Shown: positions 6,987 through 13,182 of the stretch, one piece after another
How positions within the stretch are numbered: position 1 is the first letter of the stretch
Layout of the letters: every line of letters starts with the position of its first letter
Origin: a virus
Reading direction: 5' to 3' (one strand)
Virus record (IMG/VR): IMGVR_UViG_3300047354_000437
Coordinates: 1-20,960 of that record
DNA: 20,960 nt
Program-made: the position numbers and the translations under genes
The notes under the pieces: model-generated
What the model saw: the letters and a program-made list of their open reading frames with translations, nothing else
Told to the model about the DNA's origin: nothing
Databases searched by the model: none

Positions 6987-7002
6987 GTATAGTAAACTAT
7001 AC
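6987..7002. repeat. Short inverted repeat upstream of the late promoter
   Basis: GTATAGT and ACTATAC are perfect 7-bp arms separated by AA, flanked by imperfect TTTAG/CCTAAA. It lies between the stop of the 101-aa gene and the late octamer. It could be an operator, or the remains of a terminator for the membrane-protein genes, but there is no T-run. Weak evidence. Confidence 0.35.
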
Positions 7003-7011
7003 CTAAATATG

Positions 7012-7317
7012 TTAAATTCTAAGATCGTTTAAAGGCTCTGCACCTAAACTGTGCATATCAGCATACCACAATTCTGTTAATAAAATTTCTCTTGTACTTT
7101 CGTTTTCTGTGGCGTGTATCAACATTATTAAATTGTCTCTGTTTGATTGTTCTATTGTATAAATTAATTCTACCCATTTATATAATAATAAAAACATTAG
7201 AGGAACACAAATCATTTTTAATAGAAGCAGTGGATAAAAATATGCAAGAATAAAAAAATGACCACCTAATAAAGTGTAGGCGTATATTTTTAAACTTTTA
7301 GTGTATTCCGATATCAT
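7012..7317 (-). CDS. Small two-TM membrane protein, paralogue of the next gene upstream
   Basis: This 101-aa protein opens MISEYTKSLKIY and has two hydrophobic segments (~12-30 and ~31-50) followed by a ~50-residue polar tail with acidic residues. The N-terminal half lines up with the neighbouring 96-aa protein (MISKFTNSLRVY, then a His at the start of TM1, then a turn with Pro), so the pair looks like a tandem duplication. The start overlaps the upstream gene by 20 nt. Size and topology would fit a holin or antiholin, but there is no family signature, and that role is a guess. Confidence 0.7.
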   Translation of the reverse strand: MISEYTKSLKIYAYTLLGGHFFILAYFYPLLLLKMICVPLMFLLLYKWVELIYTIEQSNRDNLIMLIHATENESTREILLTELWYADMHSLGAEPLNDLRI

Positions 7318-7588
7318 AATCTATTTCTAAAGGACTATCTACTACATAAAATGACAAGTCTGGTGTCATAAACATATTATTACTTAAGAACATTGCTTGG
7401 TCTGAAAAACCTGATTCTTTATGTACTTGGTGTATAATAGACATCACTATGCCTATATAAGCACATGGAATAAAAAATACAAATAATATTAAAGATGTTG
7501 TAGGGAACATTGTTATAAACAAAAGTATATGACCCATTGCGATTGTGCCGCCGTACACTCGTAAACTATTAGTAAATTTACTGATCAC
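7298..7588 (-). CDS. Small two-TM membrane protein (GTG start)
   Basis: This 96-aa protein begins at GTG (7586-7588), reading MISKFTNSLRVYGG. Two TM segments at ~12-28 and ~30-51 are followed by a soluble tail ending DIGIH. It overlaps the preceding 59-aa ORF by 11 nt and the following 101-aa gene by 20 nt, as in a translationally coupled trio. It is similar to the 101-aa protein in the first ~55 residues but not in the tail. Two related, differently tailed small membrane proteins in a row is a layout seen for holin/antiholin pairs; not proven. Confidence 0.7.
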   Translation of the reverse strand: MISKFTNSLRVYGGTIAMGHILLFITMFPTTSLILFVFFIPCAYIGIVMSIIHQVHKESGFSDQAMFLSNNMFMTPDLSFYVVDSPLEIDYDIGIH

Positions 7589-7757
7589 GACTATCTAACT
7601 CTTCCTTTATGAGAAATCTCACATATTCGTCTGCATTAGTTAAATTATAGTCTGATACTATTGCAAATATTAAAGTTATAAAGACAAGTGTCATTACAAA
7701 CGATAGATATAAATTTATTCCGGCTGTGATCTTCAGCCACTTTATCATGTGTTTCAT
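7578..7757 (-). CDS. Tiny single-TM protein (59 aa)
   Basis: A short ORF starts MKHMIKWLKITAG. One membrane segment (~14-35, rich in Leu, Ile, Phe and Val) is flanked by a basic N-terminus and an acidic C-terminal tail (KEELDSRDQ). The charge pattern predicts N-in. It overlaps the next gene by 11 nt. A textbook sigma70-like promoter lies so close that the 5' UTR would be about 4 nt. M4 at 7748 is an alternative start. I do not recognise a family; it is probably real because of the promoter and the coupled overlap. Confidence 0.65.
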   Translation of the reverse strand: MKHMIKWLKITAGINLYLSFVMTLVFITLIFAIVSDYNLTNADEYVRFLIKEELDSRDQ

Positions 7758-7767
7758 ATGTTTAAGT

Positions 7768-7796
7768 AGTATAACAAAAAGACTACGTTATGTCAA
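7768..7796 (-). promoter_or_regulatory. Sigma70-like promoter (TTGACA-N17-TATACT)
   Basis: On the - strand TTGACA (7796-7791) is separated by exactly 17 nt from TATACT (7773-7768). The predicted start is about 7761 (an A), 4 nt before the ATG at 7757. It is the only consensus host-type promoter I see in the window and implies that the small membrane-protein trio can be made by unmodified host RNA polymerase, before the late genes around it. Confidence 0.75.
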
Positions 7797-7803
7797 CAAT
7801 ATA

Positions 7804-8115
7804 TTACGATAACTTTTTTTGAATCCATTTGAAACTTGCATATATAGTCAAACCATAGACTGCAAATATTGTGAGAGGTATTGCCAGATAAGCAATAGTC
7901 CAAAAGTCTAAAAATAGTAATTGTGTTGTAAAGTCTAATACTGCTTCAGCATCTCCCATAGGTTCCAGTTGTAATGTTTCTGTGCTGTATTCCATGTCAT
8001 ATGGTTCTAGCATTTCGTTGAAACTTTCTTCTGTTACACATACCATACCTTCAGGACATTCAAATCCTCCTAATTCATATGGTAGTGGGTTTCCTAAGTC
8101 ATCTAAACTTTGCAT
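7804..8115 (-). CDS. Small membrane protein ending the curli-like operon
   Basis: This 103-aa protein has no signal peptide. A ~65-residue acidic N-terminal part contains a Cys pair (FECPEGMVC), followed by one long hydrophobic segment (~68-93) and a basic end (KWIQKKLS), so the likely topology is N-terminus outside, C-terminus in the cytoplasm. The start overlaps the stop of the second curlin-like gene (TAATG), so it belongs to the same operon. It could be an inner-membrane partner or chaperone for the exported proteins. I do not recognise a family. The Cys pair facing the periplasm matches the other proteins of this operon. Confidence 0.72.
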   Translation of the reverse strand: MQSLDDLGNPLPYELGGFECPEGMVCVTEESFNEMLEPYDMEYSTETLQLEPMGDAEAVLDFTTQLLFLDFWTIAYLAIPLTIFAVYGLTIYASFKWIQKKLS

Positions 8116-9005
8116 TAGTTATTCTGATTCACTGTAACTGAACAGCCTCCTCCATTATTACATATACCTGTAAGAGTATATGTTACTGCTGATGTTGAAA
8201 CATTTTGATTTAAATCAAATGTGTAAGCACCTGTACCAAATGTTAAATCAACTGTTGCAGAAGCATAATTTGTACCACGTTGATTAATATCAACACTATG
8301 ACCATTGCCGTCTAAAACAATGTCTGCCCATTTTTTACCACCACTGCCTTTTTGGTCTAAAATTACATCATTGTGATTGCCTGTGACTTCTATAAATCCG
8401 TCGTGTCCTGCCTTGCCTCTTTGTCTATGCCAAACATCATTATAGTCGCCATCAATTATATTTGCTAAGTGATGACTGTCTCCATTTCCACTATCTCGGT
8501 TAGTGTCTGTTTGAAAACTAGAAAACTCATTGTAGTCGCCTGTTACAGTCCAATATGCTTCGTGATCGCCTGTTTCATCTGTGTCAATGGAGCCGTCATG
8601 GTGCATACCTTGGAATACAAGTCCTGTATTATTTGTTCCAAATCCTGATAATCTAACAAAATTATCATTACCGCCGCCACCTTGGAATACTTTTAAAGTA
8701 TTAAGACCGCCACTGGTCCAATTACCTTCAAACAGATTACTAGTACCTGTTTGCATAATATGTAAAGTATTGTCGTCTCCTGCAAACTGGCTTGAGGTTG
8801 ATATACCTGTGACTGTGTTATCAGTACCTGCTTGTAGTATGTCTAGTTCTAAATTATCACCACTTATGTTACCTAAATATACTTCATTGTCATCTGCATT
8901 TGCTGATAAGGGTATTAATAAAAACATACCCAATATGATATATCCTAATACTAGTAGTGGAGTATCTTTGGGTCTCATTTCACTAAGTTGCTTATCTATG
9001 CTCAT
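8115..9005 (-). CDS. Curlin-repeat-like exported protein 2
   Basis: This is a candidate curli-type fibre subunit. The signal peptide spans ~10-37, with a cut after SANA leaving DDNEVYLG. The mature protein has repeated beta-strand units of the curlin kind (hydrophobic-polar alternation with QxGxxN turns): DILQAGTDNTVTG, HIMQTGTSNLFEG, VDINQRGTNYA, plus degenerate GDYN/GNHN turns, about ten in all. The canonical unit is Sx5QxGxxNxAx3Q; here several Gln and Asn positions remain. The C-terminus has a Cys pair (ICNNGGGC), which E. coli CsgA and CsgB lack. The mature N-terminus is clearly related to the 267-aa curlin-like protein upstream. A late octamer ends 5 nt before the ATG. The role as CsgG cargo is inferred from operon context. 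Confidence 0.7.
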   Translation of the reverse strand: MSIDKQLSEMRPKDTPLLVLGYIILGMFLLIPLSANADDNEVYLGNISGDNLELDILQAGTDNTVTGISTSSQFAGDDNTLHIMQTGTSNLFEGNWTSGGLNTLKVFQGGGGNDNFVRLSGFGTNNTGLVFQGMHHDGSIDTDETGDHEAYWTVTGDYNEFSSFQTDTNRDSGNGDSHHLANIIDGDYNDVWHRQRGKAGHDGFIEVTGNHNDVILDQKGSGGKKWADIVLDGNGHSVDINQRGTNYASATVDLTFGTGAYTFDLNQNVSTSAVTYTLTGICNNGGGCSVTVNQNN

Positions 9006-9010
9006 ATTAC

Positions 9011-9018
9011 TATTTATT
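9011..9018 (-). promoter_or_regulatory. T4-type late promoter (AATAAATA), curlin-like gene 2
   Basis: The complement reads AATAAATA, a NATAAATA variant. It overlaps the stop of the FecR-domain gene and ends 5 nt before the ATG at 9005 (AATAAATAGTAATATG, almost the same string as GATAAATAGTAACATG before the gp14-like gene). It would allow extra, internal transcription of the second curlin-like gene. Confidence 0.55.
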
Positions 9019-10186
9019 ACTCTTGTGTGATACTAATGAATATTCCTTCACATTCATTAAGGCACATTATAGTATCTCCTAAATCTTTATCACTGACTTC
9101 TATTTGTCCTGAATTGCCTCTTTTTATTTTTAAACTAACATAGTTTGTACCTTGCCTTAAAAAGAATACTTTACCATCTACATCAGGTACAATATTAAAC
9201 TGATTATCAGGCTGTAATCCAAATGCTCTGTCTACTAATCTATCACCTGCTGTGGCTTCTTCTCGTGTACCTAAAGTATCTGCTTCTTCCATAACCTCTA
9301 ATAAATCCCTTAAGAAGTCAACATCTAAAAAGTTTATATCTAATTCTGAAAATTCTAATTCACGTTCTGCTTGTTCGTCTAATCCTTCAATTTCTAAAAG
9401 GTCTATATCTAATCCGTTAAAGTCTAACAAGCCACCATCTCCTTTTAATTGATCTGCTTGTTCTTCTTCTGCCTGTACTATTTCGTCAGGCTTACTTATA
9501 ATAAACATATTGTCTATCTGATTTAAATCTAAGTCTACTAATGTTACAGGTTGTGTTGGTGCTTGTTCAAATGTACTAACCATCACTGCCTGAAAGGCTT
9601 CTTCTAATGTTACTGTTCCGCCATCATTAGTAACTGTTATACTACCACTGGGCCTACACCCTTCCTCTAATTTTACTTTGTCATCGCAATTAGCATCTGG
9701 TAATAATATAACTAAACTTCTACCCAATTCGTCAACTGTTGTAGTAAAATCTGTTCCCCTAATACCTATTGTGGCAGTAGGAGTTTGTATAACTATATTT
9801 TCTTTTGGTACTAAACCTAACCCGCCTGTGGCAAACCGTGCAGTCCCTTGCACAAAGTTCATTGCCATTTTACTTTTACTTGGGTCTGGGTCATAAACAT
9901 ACTCGTCTATTTCCATATATGTGTGTTCTGTTAAACTGACCTGTGTTTCATCAACAAACTGTATTTTAAGCCTGCCGTTCTCTGTTTCAACTTCGTCGAA
10001 ACTTACTATGTCTGTTTCTAAGTTTGCTGTTAGTTCTTCACCTGAAAGGCGAAATATATTTCCAGCCTTTCCACTTTGCTCAATTATGCCGCCAATTGAA
10101 TCATCGGCGGCATAAACATTTCCGATTGCAATTAGTAAAACTGCGACTAAAAGATTAGTCGGTTTGTTTAATACTAACTGAAGCAT
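9017..10186 (-). CDS. Exported FecR-domain protein
   Basis: Signal peptide 1-26 (cut after VYA). Residues ~50-160 form a FecR domain (PF04773 type), shown by DETQVSLTEHTYMEIDEYVYDP, NFVQGTARFATGG and TPTATIGIRGTDF (135-147). The middle (~205-305) is very acidic and Leu/Asp/Glu-rich, with irregular repeats (LDIDLLEIEGLDE, LDINFLDVDFL). The C-terminus is a small beta region with a Cys pair (CLNEC); another pair lies at NCDDKVKLEEGC. Free-standing FecR-domain proteins act in the periplasm as sensors or scaffolds; this one has no TM anchor and no sigma-factor partner here. The start lies 32 nt inside the upstream curlin-like gene, with no SD, so coupling is expected. The position between two curlin-like genes suggests a periplasmic assembly or surface component. 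Confidence 0.85.
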   Translation of the reverse strand: MLQLVLNKPTNLLVAVLLIAIGNVYAADDSIGGIIEQSGKAGNIFRLSGEELTANLETDIVSFDEVETENGRLKIQFVDETQVSLTEHTYMEIDEYVYDPDPSKSKMAMNFVQGTARFATGGLGLVPKENIVIQTPTATIGIRGTDFTTTVDELGRSLVILLPDANCDDKVKLEEGCRPSGSITVTNDGGTVTLEEAFQAVMVSTFEQAPTQPVTLVDLDLNQIDNMFIISKPDEIVQAEEEQADQLKGDGGLLDFNGLDIDLLEIEGLDEQAERELEFSELDINFLDVDFLRDLLEVMEEADTLGTREEATAGDRLVDRAFGLQPDNQFNIVPDVDGKVFFLRQGTNYVSLKIKRGNSGQIEVSDKDLGDTIMCLNECEGIFISITQE

Positions 10187-10958
10187 TTTCGCTGTCTAAC
10201 TCGACATTAATAATACCGTGACATGCAGGTGAACAGGTTGTAGTCATATTCTGAGTGAACTGGAAATCTCCATCACTACCTGTTAAGTCTACTGTTAAAC
10301 TGTGATCACTGTTACCACTTTGATTAGTAGCAAAAGCATTGTCATCACCTGTAATATCAAAGTTCCATACAACGTTGTCTGCATCAACTAAGATACCTAC
10401 CATTGCACTTGAACCTGTACAGTTTGTTCCACAAGAGTCACCATCTCCAGCCGCCGCCCAAACTTTACTATTTGTAAAACTAGTGTCGAAATCATTTCTG
10501 TCACCTAGTATTACTAAATCAAAGTTTAAACCTTCTGCACTGGCATTTTCACCTATACCTATGTCAAATAAGTTACCGTCACCCTGAATGCTTGAAAGCA
10601 TATCAGCATTATCGGCACTATTATCCCCTACGTCAAAATCAAAGATGTTGCCATCTCCTAGATTGTAAAAATCTAACACAGTTGATCCTGAACCGTCCAA
10701 AACAAGTGCACCAAAGAAATCATTGTTGTCACCGTCTTGTATAAGGTCTAATATTATGTTGTTACCAGTAAGTGTTAAGTCTGCTGTTGCACCGCTATTA
10801 CCAGACACAGTATTACCTGTACCTGCTTGTAGAATTGTTAATGTAAGGTTATCACCTTCCTGATCTATTAACACTTCGTTGTCATCAGCAATTACTGGGT
10901 TAGACATAAGTCCTATTAATGCGAAGACACCAACCGCTAAGTTTTTAATTATCTTCAT
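10155..10958 (-). CDS. Curlin-repeat-like exported protein 1
   Basis: I start this gene at the ATG at 10958 rather than 30 nt upstream, because GGAG lies 7 nt before it and it gives a clean signal peptide (MKIIKNLAVGVFALIG..., cut after VIA). The 267-aa protein then reads DDNEVLIDQEGDN and has curlin-like units: LTILQAGTGNTVSG, LDLIQDGDNNDFFG, SSIQGDGNLFDIG, VILGDRNDF, then QTD at the end. Mature N-terminal residues match curlin-like protein 2. Cys pairs (CGTNC, CSPAC) are unusual for curlins. The protein is very acidic (Asp-rich), so beta-helix folding may be calcium-aided. It overlaps csgG by 14 nt. The fibre subunit role is inferred from repeats plus context. Confidence 0.72.
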   Translation of the reverse strand: MKIIKNLAVGVFALIGLMSNPVIADDNEVLIDQEGDNLTLTILQAGTGNTVSGNSGATADLTLTGNNIILDLIQDGDNNDFFGALVLDGSGSTVLDFYNLGDGNIFDFDVGDNSADNADMLSSIQGDGNLFDIGIGENASAEGLNFDLVILGDRNDFDTSFTNSKVWAAAGDGDSCGTNCTGSSAMVGILVDADNVVWNFDITGDDNAFATNQSGNSDHSLTVDLTGSDGDFQFTQNMTTTCSPACHGIINVELDSENASVSIKQTD

Positions 10959-11982
10959 TATTTTTCTCCAATATTGGTTTATTTTCATTCTTTAAAAGAA
11001 TGCGTTTCCACAAAGGTAAATCATTTGGATCTTTAGAGTACTGTTCTTCATCTTCCTCGTCAGTAAGATTGCCTGCTTCTTTAAGACTCATCCAGTATGC
11101 TTGTTCTTGTTCTGCAACTTGTTGGTCCCAATCCTCAGGATAAACAATCTTCCAATATCCTCTTTCATCACCTTGCCTAATAAGTTCTAACACCGCGGCC
11201 TCGATCGCTGATCGGACTGCAAATGTTACACTTTCATTCTGTGTCATACCGCTTTCAAGTTCTAACAAACGAGTATCCATATCTACAAATCTAAATACGT
11301 CTCCTGCTTGTCCTGAACTTAAAACAGTTTTTTGTGTTTGCACGTTTAATATAACTTCACCTGTAAGTGTGCTTACAGCACGAAGTGATATTACTATGCT
11401 ATCTCTTCGATATTGGTTTGTTGTCCCAATACCCAAATATCTTGCCCCTGTACCTCCTGATTCAATATTAGTGTCGTATCCTATAACACCACCTTCTAAT
11501 ATCATACCAGCAAATAACATTGGCTGTAGTTCTTGAAACTCCTCTAGTCCGTTCTGCTTGGCAGTTTCGGATCTAGTACTTCGAACTATTTGTCTTTCTC
11601 TAACTAAGTTATCTAAACCTAGTCCTCTTTCAACTACTCTAAACCAAGTTCCTTTGGCATCACTACCTGAACCTGCCGCCTTTAGAGCGTCTACTAATAA
11701 ACTTTTTGCATCTTGCGTAACTGCTGTACTAAAACTAGCAACTCCGTCTTGACTTTTTCTTTGGCCTGTGCCATCTCCAAATTGATATATAGCAACCACA
11801 GGCATAACTTCTGCCGGTGGCAAATATCTAAGTTTTCTATATGTGGGTAGTTCAACTTTCTTAGGTTCTTCAACACACTCAAGAAAGTCTGTTTGGCACA
11901 TCTCATCGCCCGGAATAGCGATACTGGCACAACCACTTAAATATAAAACACCTATTAGTGCTATTAAAATATTTTTAGTCAT
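10945..11982 (-). CDS. csgG: CsgG-family outer-membrane curli secretion lipoprotein
   Basis: CsgG forms the nonameric outer-membrane pore through which curli subunits leave the cell. The lipobox is LSGC with C18 lipidated. The CsgG domain runs from ~55 to ~280 and matches the E. coli protein closely in key places: ASFSTAVTQDA, VVERGLGLDNLVRERQIVR, GGVIGYDTN, GGTGARYLGIGTTNQYRRD, SAIEAAVLELIRQGDERGYW. The constriction loop differs: E. coli has Tyr, Asn, Phe (mature Y51, N55, F56); here the Phe remains (F84) but Ser replaces Asn, no Tyr is present and the loop is one residue longer. A ~60-residue charged tail is extra. A strong AGGTGG SD precedes the TAATG overlap with csgF. Very confident on family; the phage role is inferred. 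Confidence 0.95.
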   Translation of the reverse strand: MTKNILIALIGVLYLSGCASIAIPGDEMCQTDFLECVEEPKKVELPTYRKLRYLPPAEVMPVVAIYQFGDGTGQRKSQDGVASFSTAVTQDAKSLLVDALKAAGSGSDAKGTWFRVVERGLGLDNLVRERQIVRSTRSETAKQNGLEEFQELQPMLFAGMILEGGVIGYDTNIESGGTGARYLGIGTTNQYRRDSIVISLRAVSTLTGEVILNVQTQKTVLSSGQAGDVFRFVDMDTRLLELESGMTQNESVTFAVRSAIEAAVLELIRQGDERGYWKIVYPEDWDQQVAEQEQAYWMSLKEAGNLTDEEDEEQYSKDPNDLPLWKRILLKNENKPILEKNNEDN

Positions 11983-12473
11983 TAACCACCTGCAATTTGG
12001 CCAATACCAATTGGTATTTCTATTGTTGTTATTGTTCCATCTGGGTCTACAATAGTAAGTTTAATTACTTCTAACCCATCTGCATTTGTAATAACTTCAT
12101 AGGTAACTGTATTACCTTCAATATCAAATGCTCCACTTGTTGATCCAGTACAACTAATTACGGTTGCAGGATCACAAAACATACTATCAACTAATCCTTT
12201 AGAAATTTGTGAATAAATCCTACTCTCCAAATTTCTAATAAATTTATTAATCGTGCTATTTTGATCTGCTCGTTCAGCCGCCTTTAAGGCCGCTTCTATA
12301 TCTGCTTTAATTTTATCCTTACGTGACTTTTCCTGGTTCTCAATAGTCAAATAATGAGCACCTGTTCCTTGTCCGCTAAAACTAGGATTCTTAAATTTAA
12401 ATTTAATTTCATCTGCTTGTAGACTAAAACTAAAAAGTCCTAGTAAAAAACATACTGGTAATATTATTTTCAT
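11982..12473 (-). CDS. csgF: CsgF-like curli assembly factor
   Basis: CsgF plugs into the CsgG pore and guides the nucleator in curli assembly. The signal peptide (cut after LQA) leaves DEIKFKFKNPSFSG, matching the FxFxNPxFxG peptide by which E. coli CsgF inserts into CsgG. The helical middle (~50-95, KSRKDKIKADIEAALKAAERAD, then RNLESRIYSQISKGL) corresponds to the CsgF helix but is longer. The C-terminal beta part (TYEVITNADGLEVIKLTIVDPDGTITTIEIP) matches the CsgF tail. Length is 163 aa against 138 in E. coli. Two Cys (MFCDPATVISC) are extra. The order csgF then csgG is as in E. coli (csgDEFG). ATGA overlap upstream and TAATG overlap downstream show tight coupling. Confidence 0.93.
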   Translation of the reverse strand: MKIILPVCFLLGLFSFSLQADEIKFKFKNPSFSGQGTGAHYLTIENQEKSRKDKIKADIEAALKAAERADQNSTINKFIRNLESRIYSQISKGLVDSMFCDPATVISCTGSTSGAFDIEGNTVTYEVITNADGLEVIKLTIVDPDGTITTIEIPIGIGQIAGG

Positions 12474-12766
12474 TTCTTCTTCCCTTCCTGTTTTTCCAGA
12501 GCCTCTTTCATTTTATCTTGCTCCAGTATTTTTTGTGTTGCTTTGTATTCCAACACTACGTTTACTTTCTGTTGCAAACGTATCATATCCTGATCTAACA
12601 TACGAGTTTTATCTATAACTCTTATAAGTGCAAAATGCATTTCTTCTAATGCAGGATCTATATGTTCTCCAATAAAGTTCCATATAAAATATATAAAGTA
12701 ACCCAGTCCTACAGTCATTACAACTGGAAAACCAAATTCAGAAATTAATGCACCTACATCTTCCAT
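12470..12766 (-). CDS. Small single-TM protein, paralogue B
   Basis: This 98-aa protein starts MEDVGALISEFGFP and has one TM (~12-32), followed by a long charged helix with heptad character (~36-90) ending in Lys-rich EGKKK. This matches the layout of small phage proteins often called holin-like (BhlA/UviB/YvrJ type): short N-terminus out, one TM, cytoplasmic coiled coil. It is a clear tandem paralogue of the gene before it (both open MEDxxxLIxExGxP). The gene has TAATG overlap on its 5' side and ATGA overlap with csgF on its 3' side. I know similar proteins in marine T4-like phages only as hypotheticals. It could be a holin-like factor, or energy/anchor support for secretion. Confidence 0.7.
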   Translation of the reverse strand: MEDVGALISEFGFPVVMTVGLGYFIYFIWNFIGEHIDPALEEMHFALIRVIDKTRMLDQDMIRLQQKVNVVLEYKATQKILEQDKMKEALEKQEGKKK

Positions 12767-13062
12767 TAATCTCTCCTAGCATCTACTTTGCCATCTTCTA
12801 CAAAGTTTTCTGCTCTTGCTATACGTTCGATATCTGGTCTTAATTCCAAAGCACTACTCACCAGTAAATCAATTTTCATCATTTCATTACTCATGGTACT
12901 TGCCCTGGCTTCTAAACTTTTACAGAAAATGGTTAAGGTTTTAACCTGATCGACAATACCTTGCATTATCTGTTTAATAACTAAAAAGATAAAAAATCCC
13001 ATTGCCATACTTCCGGCGATGGGGGCTCCTACCTCCGCAATTAATTTAAAGATATCTTCCAT
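12766..13062 (-). CDS. Small single-TM protein, paralogue A (first gene of the operon)
   Basis: This 98-aa protein starts MEDIFKLIAEVGAP with one TM (~13-32), then a helical, Met/Lys/Asp-rich region (~40-90). It shows the same start, TM position and length as the next gene, so they arose by duplication. AAGGAG lies 7 nt upstream of the ATG. It is the promoter-proximal gene of the curli-like operon, ~30 nt after the late octamer at 13093-13100. The function is unknown. The holin-like resemblance is by size, charge pattern and the MED start, not by a diagnostic residue. Confidence 0.72.
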   Translation of the reverse strand: MEDIFKLIAEVGAPIAGSMAMGFFIFLVIKQIMQGIVDQVKTLTIFCKSLEARASTMSNEMMKIDLLVSSALELRPDIERIARAENFVEDGKVDARRD

Positions 13063-13092
13063 GCTACTCCTTGTTTGTGTGTTACTAGTCAG

Positions 13093-13100
13093 TATTTATC
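13093..13100 (-). promoter_or_regulatory. T4-type late promoter (GATAAATA), csg-like operon
   Basis: The complement reads GATAAATA. The predicted start is near 13087, giving a ~24-nt leader that includes AAGGAG before ATG 13062. The terminator of the fibre gene (13138-13167) lies just upstream, so this should be the main promoter of the eight-gene operon down to 7804. Confidence 0.72.
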
Positions 13101-13137
13101 ATTTTCATGTAATAAAATTGCGTTAGAAAAGCAAGTC

Positions 13138-13167
13138 AAAAAAAAGGAGCAAATAAATGCTCCTTTT
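13138..13167 (-). terminator. Rho-independent terminator after the 1509-aa fibre gene
   Basis: On the - strand, AAAAGGAGCA, a 6-nt TTTATT loop and TGCTCCTTTT form a 10-bp perfect stem followed by a T-run extending to 13138 (eight T in total including the stem end). It starts ~15 nt after the fibre stop (13183-13185). The + strand also has a short T-run after the stem, so it might work both ways, but no + gene ends here. Confidence 0.88.
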
Positions 13168-13182
13168 AAATTTTTTGTATGC

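Noticed and set aside
7813-7819. A second A_AAA_AAG heptamer in frame near the end of the 103-aa gene
   Set aside because: The -1 frame adds only six codons and no stem-loop follows at the right distance, so it looks like chance in a Lys-rich end.
8581-9030. 149-codon + strand ORF opposite curlin-like gene 2
   Set aside because: The - strand frame has a signal peptide, curlin units and operon context; the + frame is low-complexity antisense.
13138-13167. Terminator as a bidirectional element for a + gene
   Set aside because: No + strand gene ends nearby; it serves the - strand fibre gene only, as far as I can see.
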